A DNA stretch of 64,000 nt from Actinomadura nitritigenes. GTDB taxonomy: Bacteria; Actinomycetota; Actinomycetes; Streptosporangiales; Streptosporangiaceae. The stretch's first letter is position 1, and each line of letters begins with the position of its first letter. Location of the stretch: positions 186,001-250,000 of the forward strand of contig NZ_JAGEOK010000009.1 in assembly GCF_017573545.1 (NCBI RefSeq), in the 5' to 3' direction. The notes beneath the pieces were generated by a model that saw only the letters and a list, made by a program, of their open reading frames with translations, made no database searches and was not told the origin of the DNA. Below are positions 1-9,051 of the stretch, one piece after another. The position numbers and the translations under genes were made by a program.

Positions 1-469
1 CACGGGTCGGCCTGCCAGGGGCAAGGGGGGAAGCTGCCAGGTTCCGGCGATCAAGGGCACGCTGATGTTCGTTTCATCCGCAACAGCAGGCTATGGACCA
101 CCTTCCGAATCATCCGGGTCTTGGGCATATGTCATGGTTATTCGGCCGATCAACGAGTGCAAGGAACATAATTCTTACCGCAGTGGACGTGTCAATCACT
201 CGCCCCCCGCGTGACCTGCACGAACTCGCGGATCGGCAGGGCCTGTCCTCCTCCGGCTGCGACCATGACCACAACGCGATCGAAAGGTGCGCGTCCGGCC
301 CGGATGTGGAGGGACGCCCGCGCAGGAATGCCAAGGCATCTCACCATCGACGGATCACGCACGCGAACCGACCGCGATGCTGATCAAGGTTACACGGGTT
401 CGCCCGGCTCGCCGGATGGCACCCTGATTCCCTTCGAGAATGAGCGAATTCCGACCTGAGTTCGCTGGT
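1..469. other. No supported gene
   Basis: Open frames exist on both strands but none shows a recognisable protein, a convincing ribosome binding site or a consistent frame. The base composition is somewhat less GC-rich than that of the genes to the right, as expected of decayed DNA next to the insertion-sequence remnant at 470-925. I see nothing I can name here. Confidence 0.5.
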
Positions 470-925
470 CACAGGCCGTTTGCGTCCCGTGCGGCGTGAG
501 CGTCTGCGTACCATGCCAAGGTCCGCGGCCCTTCTCTTCCGCGGACTCGGGAGCGCCATTGGTCCATGAGCCGGGCGCCTTTTACGCCGCCTACGCATGC
601 CGCGAGATGCTCCAGGTCGGTGGCCAGGAAGTCGACCACCCCTTTTCCGTACCTCGTCGGCCTGGTCATCGCGTTCGATCGCGCGGCGTCCGGGGACCTG
701 CACCGGCCGGCCGTTGCGGCGCAGCAGCGGCGCCCCCCGGCCGGGTGTGGCCGATTCCGAACAGACGGCGGATCACCTCAGCGACCCGCTCAAGCGTCCA
801 CCGCCGATCCTCGGCCCAGCCGTGGGCGGCCGGACCACGCGCCGATACCGGAACTCGTTTTACGCGCCGGCTCGCCAGCAGCCAAACGGCGAGCGTGCCG
901 CCACCCCGGCACGCATAGCCGCAGC
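470..925 (-). pseudogene. IS630-family transposase remnant
   Basis: Read on the minus strand from about 925 downwards, the translation carries the winged-helix part of IS630-type transposases (AAHGWAEDRRWTLERVAEVI, then RRLFGIGHT). A second frame follows with QVPGRRAIERDD, the usual 'QVPxRRAxERDE' segment, and a third frame with DFLATDLEHL and GPRTLAWYADAH, which correspond to the region around the first catalytic Asp and the 'GRTWxRRGxTP' motif. The pieces are in the right order but in different frames. The N-terminus and the C-terminal catalytic half are missing. This is a dead, multiply frameshifted copy. The family call rests on motif memory; the exact boundaries are uncertain. Confidence 0.6.
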
Positions 926-950
926 TCACCTAACCGAATGCGCTGCCGTA

Positions 951-1565
951 CTAGAGATCGGCGGAATCGCCCACCGGAATACGGGCGTAGTCGGTCTCCT
1001 CCTCGAGCCACTCGTCGAAGTACTCGAGGCCGATCGTGCTGAGCTGGATGTCGTGGATCGGGAACGCCCGTGCCGGCCGGACGCCGCGGACGAAGGTGAT
1101 GGCATCGCCGATCTTCACCCAAGGGCCGGATGCCGGGACCAGTAGGGTGTCGACCTCGTCGGTGGGGACGAAGAAGGAGTCTCCCGGGTGGTAGAGGCCG
1201 TCCACGATGAACCCGAGGTTCGGGCAGCCGGGCAGTCCGTCGATGACCTCGGCGTGAACGCCGCCCACGGCCTTCACGGTGAAGCCGGCGGCGGTGAAGG
1301 TCTCGCCGGCGGCGACCGGGACCGCCCCCGGGCCGAGCTCGGCGGCCAGCGCCGCATGGGTGTGGACGGTCAGTGCCGGGTTGCTCGCCTGAGCGGCCTT
1401 GAGCGTTTCGACGTCGATGTGGTCGGGGTGCTCGTGGGAGACGAGCACGTCCGTGGCTTCGGACAGCGCCGCCTCCGCGTCGGAGAAGGTACCCGGGTCG
1501 ATCACCAGCACCCGGTCGCCGTCCTGGACGCGCACACAAGCGTGCCCGAAATTCGTCAATTTCAC
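951..1565 (-). CDS. MBL-fold metallo-hydrolase
   Basis: This 204-residue protein has the metallo-beta-lactamase fold. The metal-binding signature HEHPDH lies at residues 44-49, with further candidate ligands at H104 (GVHAEV), H126/D129 (YHPGDS) and H171 (PIHDIQ). It is a single-domain, cytosolic protein without a signal peptide, close in size to the UlaG-like or YtnP-like stand-alone zinc hydrolases of actinomycetes. The substrate cannot be read from sequence. It is transcribed alone, ending 25 bases from the IS630 remnant, and its TAG stop is at 951-953. Confidence 0.9.
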   Translation of the reverse strand: MKLTNFGHACVRVQDGDRVLVIDPGTFSDAEAALSEATDVLVSHEHPDHIDVETLKAAQASNPALTVHTHAALAAELGPGAVPVAAGETFTAAGFTVKAVGGVHAEVIDGLPGCPNLGFIVDGLYHPGDSFFVPTDEVDTLLVPASGPWVKIGDAITFVRGVRPARAFPIHDIQLSTIGLEYFDEWLEEETDYARIPVGDSADL

Positions 1566-2003
1566 CGGATCACCATATCGGCCGACCCGAAAAGCACCGC
1601 TTGCTCGGAGGGAAAGCGGTCTCCCGGTCCAGGCCGTCGCCGCGAACTCCCGTCCCGGATCCGTGGCCTGCGCGGAGCGGGCTGGGCGAGCGGATCTTCA
1701 GACGGCCAGGGACGGCCAGGGACGGCCAGGGACGCCGCGGTGCCCTAGATAGCCGGGCGGGCAATGGATCGGAAGGCATGCTGGGCGTCAGTCATCCTGC
1801 CCGTGTCGAGGGGTGTCTCAGCACGACAGCGGCCGCCAGGCGGACGGTTGCGGATGGCCGCCGGGCACGCCGCCTGCTGCATGCCCGAAGGGTATGAGCA
1901 GAACCAGATACTCCAGGAGATCGCCGTCGCCTCAGCCACGGCAGATATATGAGTCGCCCGAACGCTGGGCGGCGTCGCCGGGGGCGAGCGCCCAGGCTGT
2001 GTG
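1566..2003. other. Intergenic, no supported gene
   Basis: There is a short tandem repeat (see 1701-1730). A 62-codon open frame on the plus strand at 1764-1952 lacks a ribosome binding site and any recognisable family, so I do not call it. The region presumably contains the promoter of the hydrolase gene to the left and trailing sequence of tRNA-Glu. Confidence 0.5.
1701..1730. repeat. 10-bp tandem repeat, three copies
   Basis: GACGGCCAGG is repeated three times head to tail, followed by a degenerate partial fourth copy (GACGCCGCGG). It lies in non-coding DNA upstream of the hydrolase gene. It could be a slippage tract. Nothing suggests a function. Confidence 0.8.
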
Positions 2004-2076
2004 TACCCCCTACCGGATTCGAACCGGCGCTACCGCCTTGAAAGGGCGGCGTCCTAGGCCGCTAGACGAAGGGGGC
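2004..2076 (-). tRNA. tRNA-Glu (anticodon TTC)
   Basis: The minus strand folds into a full cloverleaf. The acceptor stem pairs GCCCCCT (2076-2070) with AGGGGGT (2011-2005). The anticodon stem CCGCC/GGCGG encloses the loop CTTTCAA, giving anticodon TTC. The T-arm contains GGTTCGAATCC. The discriminator base is A at 2004 and no CCA is encoded, as is common in actinomycetes. A tRNA gene is a classic integration target, but I see no duplicated 3' end or integrase nearby. Confidence 0.96.
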
Positions 2077-2149
2077 CCGGTGGTGGCAGAGATGGTTGCC
2101 ACTCGACCCGGTCAAGTGTAGAGGACGGGGCGGGGCGGCGCGCAAACGG

Positions 2150-3778
2150 TTAGCCGCGTTCGCGGGTGGGGGACGGCGACGACGTGGGCGACGAGGTGGG
2201 GGACGGGCTGCGGGACGGCCAGTCGGACGGGAACCTCGACGGGAACGGGGAGGTCGGGGACGCGGGCGGGGCGGTGGCCGGGGGCTGCGGCCTGATGGCG
2301 CGGTTCGGGTCGGGTTCGAGGTGGCGCTCGATCTTGGCGGAGGTGAGGCCGAGGCCGCCGAGCTGCAGGTCGTCCCAGCCCTGGAGGCGGTGCGAGGCGC
2401 GGTTGAAGTAGAGGACGGACAGCTCGATGGGGGTCGGCTGCTCGTGTTCGAGGCCGCGCAGCCCGGCGCCGCCGGTGGAGCCCTGGACGAACAGGCGGGT
2501 GCCGGTGGGGAGCAGCTTCGTCTCGCGGGCGTGCAGGTGGCCGGAGAGGATCAGGGGGGTGAGGCCCGAGAACGCCTCGCCTTCGGCGGGGTCGTGGGTG
2601 AGGACGACGTCCGGCGTGGTGCCGGACCTGCGGAGCCGGTCGGCGAGGACCTGACCCTCGGCGCGGACCTGGTCGGCGCCGACGAAGTCGTCGCGGGTGC
2701 TCTTGTCCGGGGTGAAGCGGGGGTCGCCGACGCCGTAGAGGCGCAGGCCGCCGACCTCGCGGGTCTGGTCGTCGAGGACGATCGCGTTCTTCTGCCTGGC
2801 GACGGCCCGCTGGCTGCCCTTGGAGTCGTGGTTGCCGCGGATGTAGACGTACGGGATCTTCAGGTCGGAGATCGAGTCGGCGAACTTGTCCTCGGGCTTG
2901 CTGCCGTGGTCCATGAGGTCGCCGGTGTCGATGATGAAGGTGGCGTGGAACTGGGTGCTGACGGACTTGACGACGTTCCACGCGGTGGGGTTCAGGTGGA
3001 TGTCGGAGACGTCCACGACGCGGATGGTGGACGGGTCCGGCTCGTAGGTCGGGAGCGTCGAGGTCGCGGCGTAGAGCTTGGAGGCGTTGCCGACGAGGCG
3101 GGCGAGGTTGGCGCGGTAGGTGGAGAAGCGGGTGAAGACGCTCTGGGCGTCGCCGACGACCTGCGGGGCGTTGGCGAGCAGGCCGGTGTAGCGGGGCTCG
3201 GCGATGGAGTCGGGGTTGAACGTCGTCCAGGCGAGCAGGGCGACGGCGACCACGCCAGCGGCGGACGCGCCGAGGGCGGCGACGGCGCGCCGCCAGGACC
3301 GGAACAGGATCAGCGCGGCGAGGAACGCGAAGACCAGGGCGAGCACGACCGCGCGGATCAGCAGGACGGTCACGCCGTGCCGGATCTGGTCGGCGATCTG
3401 GTCGGTGACGCGGTCGAGCTGCGAGTCGTCCTCGATGAGCTTCTGCGCCTGGTCGGGCCGGACGTCGGTGAGGTGGGCCTCGACGGAGACGGGGCCGGCG
3501 TGGGTGTCGAGGTGGACGGCGCCGAGCGGCGGCAGTTCGAGGGTGGTGCCGCCGTGCAGGGAGGGGTGCAGGACGAGCTGGACGTTCGCGGGGCCGACGG
3601 GCGTGACGGTGCGGCCGCCGACGAGGAGCCCGACGTAGCCGCCGGCCAGGCCGATGGCGATGGTGAGGGCGACGCGGGCCCAGCGGCTGCGGGCGGCGCG
3701 GGGCAGGCGGGCGGCGAGGGCGGCGATCCGGGCGGCGAGGTCGGTGATCCGGGCGGCGAGGGCGGTCCGGAACGGCAA
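2150..3778 (-). CDS. Membrane-anchored calcineurin-like metallophosphoesterase
   Basis: This 542-residue protein is read from a TTG start at 3778, chosen because AGGAGG lies just four bases upstream and because upstream codons run into the divergent gene. The N-terminal third has two hydrophobic segments (one around VALTIAIGLAGGYVGLL, the second a long stretch starting VTVLLIRAVVLALVFAFLAA) flanking an extracytoplasmic loop. The second half carries all the metallophosphoesterase motifs: DVSDIHLNP, DTGDLMDHG, RGNHDS, VLTHDP and SGHLHARE. The C-terminal tail is rich in Pro and Arg. Actinomycete homologues are annotated as integral-membrane metallophosphoesterases. The substrate is unknown. It diverges from the zincin gene, starts separated by 31 bases. 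Confidence 0.9.
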   Translation of the reverse strand: MPFRTALAARITDLAARIAALAARLPRAARSRWARVALTIAIGLAGGYVGLLVGGRTVTPVGPANVQLVLHPSLHGGTTLELPPLGAVHLDTHAGPVSVEAHLTDVRPDQAQKLIEDDSQLDRVTDQIADQIRHGVTVLLIRAVVLALVFAFLAALILFRSWRRAVAALGASAAGVVAVALLAWTTFNPDSIAEPRYTGLLANAPQVVGDAQSVFTRFSTYRANLARLVGNASKLYAATSTLPTYEPDPSTIRVVDVSDIHLNPTAWNVVKSVSTQFHATFIIDTGDLMDHGSKPEDKFADSISDLKIPYVYIRGNHDSKGSQRAVARQKNAIVLDDQTREVGGLRLYGVGDPRFTPDKSTRDDFVGADQVRAEGQVLADRLRRSGTTPDVVLTHDPAEGEAFSGLTPLILSGHLHARETKLLPTGTRLFVQGSTGGAGLRGLEHEQPTPIELSVLYFNRASHRLQGWDDLQLGGLGLTSAKIERHLEPDPNRAIRPQPPATAPPASPTSPFPSRFPSDWPSRSPSPTSSPTSSPSPTRERG

Positions 3779-3809
3779 CGATCCTCCTTCTGTCGAGCAG
3801 AATGGCACT

Positions 3810-4151
3810 GTGATCGAGATGTCGCGGGAGGCGTTCGAGGACCTGGTCGGCGAGGCCCTCGACACCATCCCGGCCGAGCTGGCGGCCCAGATGCGCAACG
3901 TCGTCGTCGTGGTCGAGGATGACGCACCCGAGCGCGGCCTGCTGGGCCTTTACCAAGGCGTACCCCTCACGGAGCGCGGCGACTGGTACGGGGCCGTCCT
4001 GCCCGATCACATCTCCATCTACCGCCGGGAGATCCTGCGGATCTGCGACTCCGAGGAGGACGTCGTGGAAGAGGTGCGGATCACGGTGATTCACGAGATC
4101 GCGCATCATTTCGGGATCGATGACCGTCGGCTCCACGACCTGGGGTACTGA
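3810..4151 (+). CDS. Small zincin-type metallopeptidase family protein
   Basis: This 113-residue protein contains HEIAHHFGI, a perfect HExxH zinc motif, near the C-terminus. It matches the small actinobacterial metallopeptidase family (formerly DUF1025) in length and in its start (IEMSREAFEDLV) and end (DDRRLHDLGY). A GTG at 3810 is preferred because family members begin with this I/M-E-M-S-R segment; an ATG at 3819 is possible. The family fold resembles minimal gluzincins, though proteolytic activity is not established for most members. It has no signal peptide and probably acts in the cytosol. Confidence 0.88.
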   Translation: MIEMSREAFEDLVGEALDTIPAELAAQMRNVVVVVEDDAPERGLLGLYQGVPLTERGDWYGAVLPDHISIYRREILRICDSEEDVVEEVRITVIHEIAHHFGIDDRRLHDLGY

Positions 4152-4228
4152 CGTTCGGCGGCGACAGGTTTCAATATTTGGGCACGGTAGGTCACATAAC
4201 TGCCACGCAGCGTGAGTTAATAGGAGGG

Positions 4229-4246
4229 TCGTCCACCCCTGGACGA
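4229..4246 (+). promoter_or_regulatory. Leader hairpin before MFS gene
   Basis: TCGTCCA-CCCC-TGGACGA is a perfect 7-bp stem with a four-base loop, 16 bases before the GTG start of the MFS gene and just upstream of its ribosome binding site (GGAG). It could modulate translation or be incidental in this GC-rich DNA. No promoter elements could be assigned with confidence. Confidence 0.35.
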
Positions 4247-4262
4247 GCCAACTGGAGCGTGC

Positions 4263-5597
4263 GTGGCGGGAAGGCAGACGGGCCGGCATCGGCGCCCGGC
4301 GGAGGAGCAGGCCACCTACCGCGAGGTGTTCGCGGTAGGTGAGTTCCGTGCCCTCTGGCTGGCGCAGGCGCTGTCGTTCGTCGGGGACCAGCTGGCGCAG
4401 GTCGCGCTGGCCGTGCTGGTGTACCACCGCACGGACTCGGCGCTGCTGACGGCCGTCACCTACGCGCTGACGTACCTGCCGCCGATCGTGGGCGGTCCCG
4501 TGCTGTCGGGGCTGGCCGACCTGTTCCCGCGCCGCACCGTGATGATCGTCTGCGATGTGCTGCGGGCGTGCCTGATGGCGCTGATGGCGCTGGTCGAGAC
4601 GCCGTTCGCGGGGCTGTGCCTGCTGGTGTTCGCGACCGTGCTGCTGGGCGCCCCGTTCACCGCCGCGCGCGCGGCGGTGCTGCCGGACGTGCTGGAGGGC
4701 GACCGGTACGTGGCGGGGTCCGCGATCAACAACATGACCCATCAGGCCACGCAGATGCTCGGGTCCCTGGCCGGAGGCGCGATCGTGCTGGCGGTCGGGT
4801 CCCGGGAGGCGCTCGCCATCGACGCGCTGACGTTCGGCCTGTCCGCGGTGATCCTGGTGGGCGGGCTGCGGCCGCGCGCCGCGCCGAAGGAGCGGGAGCG
4901 GGAGTCGCTCGGCCTGCTGCGCGGGACGCGGGACGGGGCGCGGCTCGTGTTCGGCGACCCGGTGCTGCGGTCGCTGGTGCTGTTCGCGTGGCTGTGCGCG
5001 TTCTACATCGTCCCGGAGGGGCTGGCGGCGCCGTACGCGGCGACGTTCGGCGGCAGCGCGGTGACGGTGGGGCTGCTGATGTCGGCGATGCCGACCGGAA
5101 TGGTGTTGGGGGCGTTCCTGTTCAGCCGGTTCGTCCGCCCGACGAACCGGCTGCGGCTCATGGGATGGATGTCGATGGCCGCGTGCCTGCCGCTGGTCGG
5201 CGCCGGCGTCCACCCGCCGCTGTGGGGCGTCGTGGCGCTGTGGGCGCTGTCCGGGATGGGCAGCGCGTACCAGCTAGCGGCGAACGCGGCGTTCGTCGCG
5301 GCGGTGCCGCCGTCCGGCCGCGGCCAGGCGTTCGGCCTCGCCCAGTCCGGCATCCTCGCCGGGCAGGGCCTCGGCATCCTCGCCGCCGGTGCCGTGACGC
5401 AGGTCCTCGGCCCGCAGACGGTGGTGGCGCTCGCGGGCGTCCTCGGGCTGTCGGTCGCCGCGATGCTGTCGCTGTCCTGGAACCAGATCCGCGGCGGCGT
5501 GATCTCCGGCATGTCCGAGCCGGCCGACTCCGTGGAGGTGGCCGCGTCCCACGACGAGGACCTCCCCGGCATCCGCCGCTCCGCACCCGCCCCCTGA
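4263..5597 (+). CDS. MFS transporter (MFS_3/EntS-like exporter)
   Basis: This 444-residue protein has about twelve hydrophobic helices and the loop motif DLFPRRTVMIVCD between helices 2 and 3, typical of the MFS_3/enterobactin-exporter-like group. The N-terminus (EYREVFAVGEFRALW pattern, here TYREVFAVGEFRALW) is characteristic of actinomycete members. It starts at a GTG with GGAG six bases upstream. It is monocistronic. The likely role is efflux of a small hydrophobic molecule across the inner membrane; the substrate is unknown. The C-terminal 35 residues are hydrophilic and cytosolic. Confidence 0.88.
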   Translation: MAGRQTGRHRRPAEEQATYREVFAVGEFRALWLAQALSFVGDQLAQVALAVLVYHRTDSALLTAVTYALTYLPPIVGGPVLSGLADLFPRRTVMIVCDVLRACLMALMALVETPFAGLCLLVFATVLLGAPFTAARAAVLPDVLEGDRYVAGSAINNMTHQATQMLGSLAGGAIVLAVGSREALAIDALTFGLSAVILVGGLRPRAAPKERERESLGLLRGTRDGARLVFGDPVLRSLVLFAWLCAFYIVPEGLAAPYAATFGGSAVTVGLLMSAMPTGMVLGAFLFSRFVRPTNRLRLMGWMSMAACLPLVGAGVHPPLWGVVALWALSGMGSAYQLAANAAFVAAVPPSGRGQAFGLAQSGILAGQGLGILAAGAVTQVLGPQTVVALAGVLGLSVAAMLSLSWNQIRGGVISGMSEPADSVEVAASHDEDLPGIRRSAPAP

Positions 5598-5635
5598 CGC
5601 TCAGGCGGCCCCTGAGGCCCGGTCGCCCCTGGTGC

Positions 5636-5953
5636 TCAGGCGTGCGTGCGGTTCTTGTTGACGGCGTCCTTGGTGCGCTGGACGGCGTCCTGGACGTTCG
5701 GGTTGTCCTGCGCCTTCTTGAACAGGTCCTCGGCGATGGACGTCGTGGCGCCCTCGTCGGGGATCAGCAGCCAGGCGATCACGTAGAGGGCCACGCCCGC
5801 GCCGCCGAAGACGGTGAAGACGGCGAGGACGAGCCGGACGATGTTGGCGTCGACGCCGAGGAACTCGGCGGCGCCCGAGCAGACGCCCGCGAGCATGCGC
5901 CCGTCGCGGGTGCGGCGGAGCCGCCGTTCGGTGGTGCCCTTGTTCATGTCCAT
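5636..5953 (-). CDS. PspC domain protein
   Basis: This 105-residue protein has the PspC pattern: LRRTRDGRMLAGVCSGAAEF, then GVDANIVRL and a single strong transmembrane segment (LAVFTVFGGAGVALYVIAWLLIP). A charged C-terminal tail (IAEDLFKKAQDNPNVQDAVQ) follows. PspC proteins are inner-membrane partners in envelope-stress responses or in anti-sigma-like signalling. The start is MDMNKG (5953) or the in-frame MNKG (5947); GAAG lies upstream of both. It is a single gene, ends 38 bases from the convergent MFS gene, and its specific partner is not visible. Confidence 0.9.
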   Translation of the reverse strand: MDMNKGTTERRLRRTRDGRMLAGVCSGAAEFLGVDANIVRLVLAVFTVFGGAGVALYVIAWLLIPDEGATTSIAEDLFKKAQDNPNVQDAVQRTKDAVNKNRTHA

Positions 5954-6047
5954 GCTTCGATGATGCCCATCCTGGCGGCGACGCGACATCCGGAACCGCC
6001 CTGATTCGTCCCTGAGTCCACCCCTGGCGTCCCGGATGCCGTCGCGC

Positions 6048-6866
6048 TCACGCGAGGGTGCTCCGGTGCCCCGCCGCATCCTCCCGGTCGCCGGCCGTCG
6101 AGGCGAGGAGAGTCAGGGTGTGCAGCGCGAGTTGATCGCGAATGCGGTCGATCGAGTTCTGCCAGTGCTGCTGGAACCTGACCTTCTTGTCGAGATCCGT
6201 CCATAGCGGCATGAGCGAGTGATCCGCCCGGACGCCCGGCATCCACAGGTGCAGGAGGTGGTCGACCGCCGGCCGGATCCGGTCGATCACCTGGGAGTGC
6301 GGTCCCTCGCCGAGACGGCCGCGCGAGATCATCTCGGTCACCGTGGTCAGCGGCCAGTCGTGCAGCGCCACGTCCTCGCACCATCCGGCGACCGCGGCCC
6401 GGTCGGGGGACCGCAGCGTGAGCCGGACCAGCCGGTCCGTCCCGTCACCGACGGTGAACTCGACGCGTTCGCCGCCGCCGGCCGCCGCCGGTTCCAGCAC
6501 CCAGCGCAGGGTCGTGCGGGCGGCGCGGAACGGCGGCCGGCGGTCGAACCGGCCGGACCGCTGCACCGTGTCCAGGAGCTGGTCGCAGACGGACCCGAGG
6601 TCGATCCCCCGGGGGGCCGCGGCCGGGGCGAGGAAGCCCGCGGCCGCGTCGGCCCAGTCGGCCTTCCCGATCGTCTCGACCGAACCGGGCCGCGAGAGGT
6701 AGTGCGACCACGGCTGCCGGTGCTCGCCCGAGCCGCCGGCGGCGTGGGTGAACGCCGCCCCCTGGAGCACCCGGCCGCCGGTGATCGACGCCCGCGCCAG
6801 CACCGTGCCGACGGCCCGCACCCCGCGCCCGGACCGGGTCGCCAGCTCGCAGTCGACGCCGGTCAC
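6048..6866 (-). CDS. SCO2521 family protein
   Basis: This 272-residue protein is encoded last in a minus-strand cluster whose other genes match the conserved Streptomyces SCO2521-SCO2525 neighbourhood, and its length and order fit SCO2521. A GTG start at 6866 overlaps the stop of the preceding gene by four bases (GTGA), indicating translational coupling. No enzymatic motifs are recognisable. The C-terminal half is rich in Trp, His and Asp (LWMPGVRADHSLMPLWTDLD) and ends in a helical region. The function of the family is unknown. The assignment is by context plus overall resemblance. Confidence 0.7.
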   Translation of the reverse strand: MTGVDCELATRSGRGVRAVGTVLARASITGGRVLQGAAFTHAAGGSGEHRQPWSHYLSRPGSVETIGKADWADAAAGFLAPAAAPRGIDLGSVCDQLLDTVQRSGRFDRRPPFRAARTTLRWVLEPAAAGGGERVEFTVGDGTDRLVRLTLRSPDRAAVAGWCEDVALHDWPLTTVTEMISRGRLGEGPHSQVIDRIRPAVDHLLHLWMPGVRADHSLMPLWTDLDKKVRFQQHWQNSIDRIRDQLALHTLTLLASTAGDREDAAGHRSTLA

Positions 6867-8023
6867 GACGTCGGTGAGACCGCGTGCGGGACGGGGCGCT
6901 CGAAGGTGCGCACCCGCTCACCGGGGAGGATCGCCAGCGCCGCGCGGACATCGGCACGGGTCGCCGCGGCGGAGTTGAGCAGCAGCCCGGTGCGGACCAC
7001 GCCCATCACGATCCCGCCCGGGGCGGGGGCGGCGCGCATCTCGATGGATTCGGCGGAGCCGCGGTCGGTGATCTGCCGCAGCACCTCCTCGTCGATGGCC
7101 ACCTGCCCGAGGATGGTGCGGACCGCCTCCTCGACCGGCAGGAAGCGGGGATCGAGCACGGACATGGTCCGGTAGGCGCTGAACGGCCGGGCGGCCGGGT
7201 TCGGCTGGAGGATCGGCGGCATCTCATCCCAGTCGGCGGGCAGGTCTCCCTCCCAGGTCACCGGGGTGGCGACCGCCGCGCCGTCGTACCGGAGAAGGCC
7301 CAGCCGGAGCAGCTGCCAGACCGCGGCCAGGAACGCGCACGACCAGAGCCTGCGGCCGCCGGGCCGCTCGCTCCAGAGCTCCACGTCCACGAAGATCGAG
7401 TGCTGCCGGGCGGTGTTCTCGCGCGGCGGCCGCCACGGCGCGGGCCTGCGCATGGCCTCGTCGGCGGAGGCGGCCGCCGAGCGCTCGCCGTTGCACAACC
7501 AGCCCACCTCCTGCAGCGGCGGACGGGAGCCGTCGGTGCCCGGCAGCGGGTCCGGCACGAGCCGCCGTTCGACGATCTCGGCCGGCGGCACCTCTCCGGC
7601 GACGGCGCACCCGGACTCGCGCGCCAGGTAGTCGATGCGCAGGGCGCAGCCGGCGGCGGCGGCCGTCAGCTCACCGATCACCTCCGCGGGGTCACCGAAG
7701 CGGGTGAAGTAGTCGTCGATGAGGAAGCAGGTGCTGATCCGGGGGCGGCGGCCGGGGTGGCGCCGCTCGTACGCCGACCGCAGCGCATCGGCCCAGGGCC
7801 GTACCCGCTCGAACTGGTCGCGGAGGTAGGCCGGACCGCGCTCGAAGTCCTCGGCGTAGAGGTGCCCGAGCTCGATCGACACGTGCGACAGCGGCACCCC
7901 GGCGAGCCGTCGCTCCGCGTCGAGCTCGGTGAACGTCGTGGTCAGCCCCTCGGGCTCCGCGCCGGCCGAGGGCGCGGCCGCCCCTGCGGCCGCCCCTGCG
8001 AGCGTCATGCGGGGCGCCGTCAC
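6863..8023 (-). CDS. SCO2522 family protein
   Basis: This 386-residue protein contains the strongly conserved family segment VPLSHVSIELGHLYAEDFE followed by STCFLIDDYFTRFGDP and IDYLARESGCAV, which I associate with the SCO2522 family. GTG at 8023 is chosen because it overlaps the SCO2523 stop (GTGA) and has GGGAG upstream; ATG at 8008 is an alternative. The family has no known activity. The acidic 'FLIDDYF' region hints at an enzyme-like domain, but that is speculation. It is co-transcribed with the SCO2521 gene. Confidence 0.75.
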   Translation of the reverse strand: MTAPRMTLAGAAAGAAAPSAGAEPEGLTTTFTELDAERRLAGVPLSHVSIELGHLYAEDFERGPAYLRDQFERVRPWADALRSAYERRHPGRRPRISTCFLIDDYFTRFGDPAEVIGELTAAAAGCALRIDYLARESGCAVAGEVPPAEIVERRLVPDPLPGTDGSRPPLQEVGWLCNGERSAAASADEAMRRPAPWRPPRENTARQHSIFVDVELWSERPGGRRLWSCAFLAAVWQLLRLGLLRYDGAAVATPVTWEGDLPADWDEMPPILQPNPAARPFSAYRTMSVLDPRFLPVEEAVRTILGQVAIDEEVLRQITDRGSAESIEMRAAPAPGGIVMGVVRTGLLLNSAAATRADVRAALAILPGERVRTFERPVPHAVSPTS

Positions 8024-8936
8024 GGCCGCTCCCACGCGGTCGGGTCCACCAGCTTCTGCGCGAGCCGATCGAACGCCTCGGTCGTCTCGGCGTTGGCGAT
8101 CCGCCCGGCCCGGACGTCCTGGTCGGAGATCAGCTGCTCGCGCATCTGCAGCGCCGGTTCGAGCGGAACGCTGGCCAGGACGGTCGTGCGGTCGAGCCGG
8201 TTGCGGCGCGCCAGCTCCTCCAGGGCGCGGTGGTGGTCGTGCAGCCACGCCGCGTGCGCCGGCGGGAACCCGGCCGGTTCCGCGGATTCGGGGTCGACCA
8301 TCCCGGTCCGGACGAACCGGATCGACCCGGCGAGCTCGTCCTCCCGGTGGCCGCGCTCGACTCCTCCCCGGATCAGGCCGCGGTCGCCGTAGACGAGGCC
8401 GGCCGCCGCCAGGATGTTCTGCCGGGTCCAGCGGTGGAAGACCAGCCAGCGCGTCTCGAGCGGGCGGAGTTCGGGCTGGGCGGTCGCCGTGAGGACCATC
8501 TCCGCGGCGTGCGAACGCCCCGCGGACAGGTCGATCAGGCACAGGTCGAACTCCTCCTGCAACCGGATGAGGAGCTTGGTGCACCGCTCCAGGGCATCGC
8601 GGGTCAGAGCGAACTCGCCGCCGCCGCGGTCACCGGGGAGCAGCACCAGCCGGCCCGCGCCCGGCGGACGCGCCCCAGGCCCTCCTGGTCGGAGTCGCGC
8701 CAGACGTCGATGCGGTCCGGCTCGGCGATCCTGCCCTGGAGGAAGGAGTGCAGGCTGCCGCCGTCGATGCCGCGGGCGGCCCGCTCGACGCCGAAGACCG
8801 CGCCCGCCGTGGGCGATCCGAAGTCGAAGTCGAGATAGCAGACGTCGCTGCCGCGCAGGGACCGGCGGTAGGCGACGTTGCCGCCGGTCACCGAGCGCCC
8901 CGTGCCCCCCTTGTCGGAGGTCGCGATGACGAGCAC
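8020..8936 (-). pseudogene. SCO2523 family variant P-loop protein, frameshifted
   Basis: The first part reads LVIATSDKGGTGRSVTGGNV, a deviant Walker A of the MinD/ParA type, then CYLDFDFGSPTAGAVFG. The frame breaks near 8658-8669. Before the break it reads EGLGRVR; after it, the other frame resumes as PPGAGRLVLLPGDRGGGEF and runs to the stop at 8020. Adding one C to the CGCCGG run (minus strand) restores a continuous protein of about 305 residues. GTG at 8936 follows GGGAGGGC and gives the family's usual M-L-V start. This is either a real one-base deletion or a sequencing error. If real, the operon's P-loop NTPase is lost. Confidence 0.8.
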
Positions 8937-8937
8937 G

Positions 8938-9051
8938 TCAGGCCGCCCTCCCGGCATCGCGGCGAGCCGGCGAGAGCGGGCCCCGCTCGACGGTGGCACG
9001 GCCCGCCGCGCACGGGACCCGCGGCGGTCGCCGCCGAGGCTCGATCTTCAT
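8938..9051 (-). CDS. Small Arg/Pro-rich ORF (37 aa)
   Basis: This 37-codon frame starts with an ATG overlapping the stop of the upstream gene fragment (ATGA) and ends immediately before the SCO2523 start. The exact coupling on both sides argues that it is translated. The peptide is basic (KIEPRRRPPRVPCAAG) and matches no family I know. It could be a leader that couples translation or a real small protein. Confidence 0.4.
   Translation of the reverse strand: MKIEPRRRPPRVPCAAGRATVERGPLSPARRDAGRAA

Noticed and set aside
1764..1952. 62-codon plus-strand gene
   Set aside because: No ribosome binding site, no family, and an equally long frame on the other strand.
2004..2076. tRNA-Glu as an integration site
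   Set aside because: No duplicated tRNA 3' end, integrase or excisionase is visible on either side.
2112..5213. Minus-strand open frame of 1033 codons
   Set aside because: It overlays the metallophosphoesterase and MFS genes in another frame; composition is Arg/Pro-rich shadow typical of high-GC DNA.
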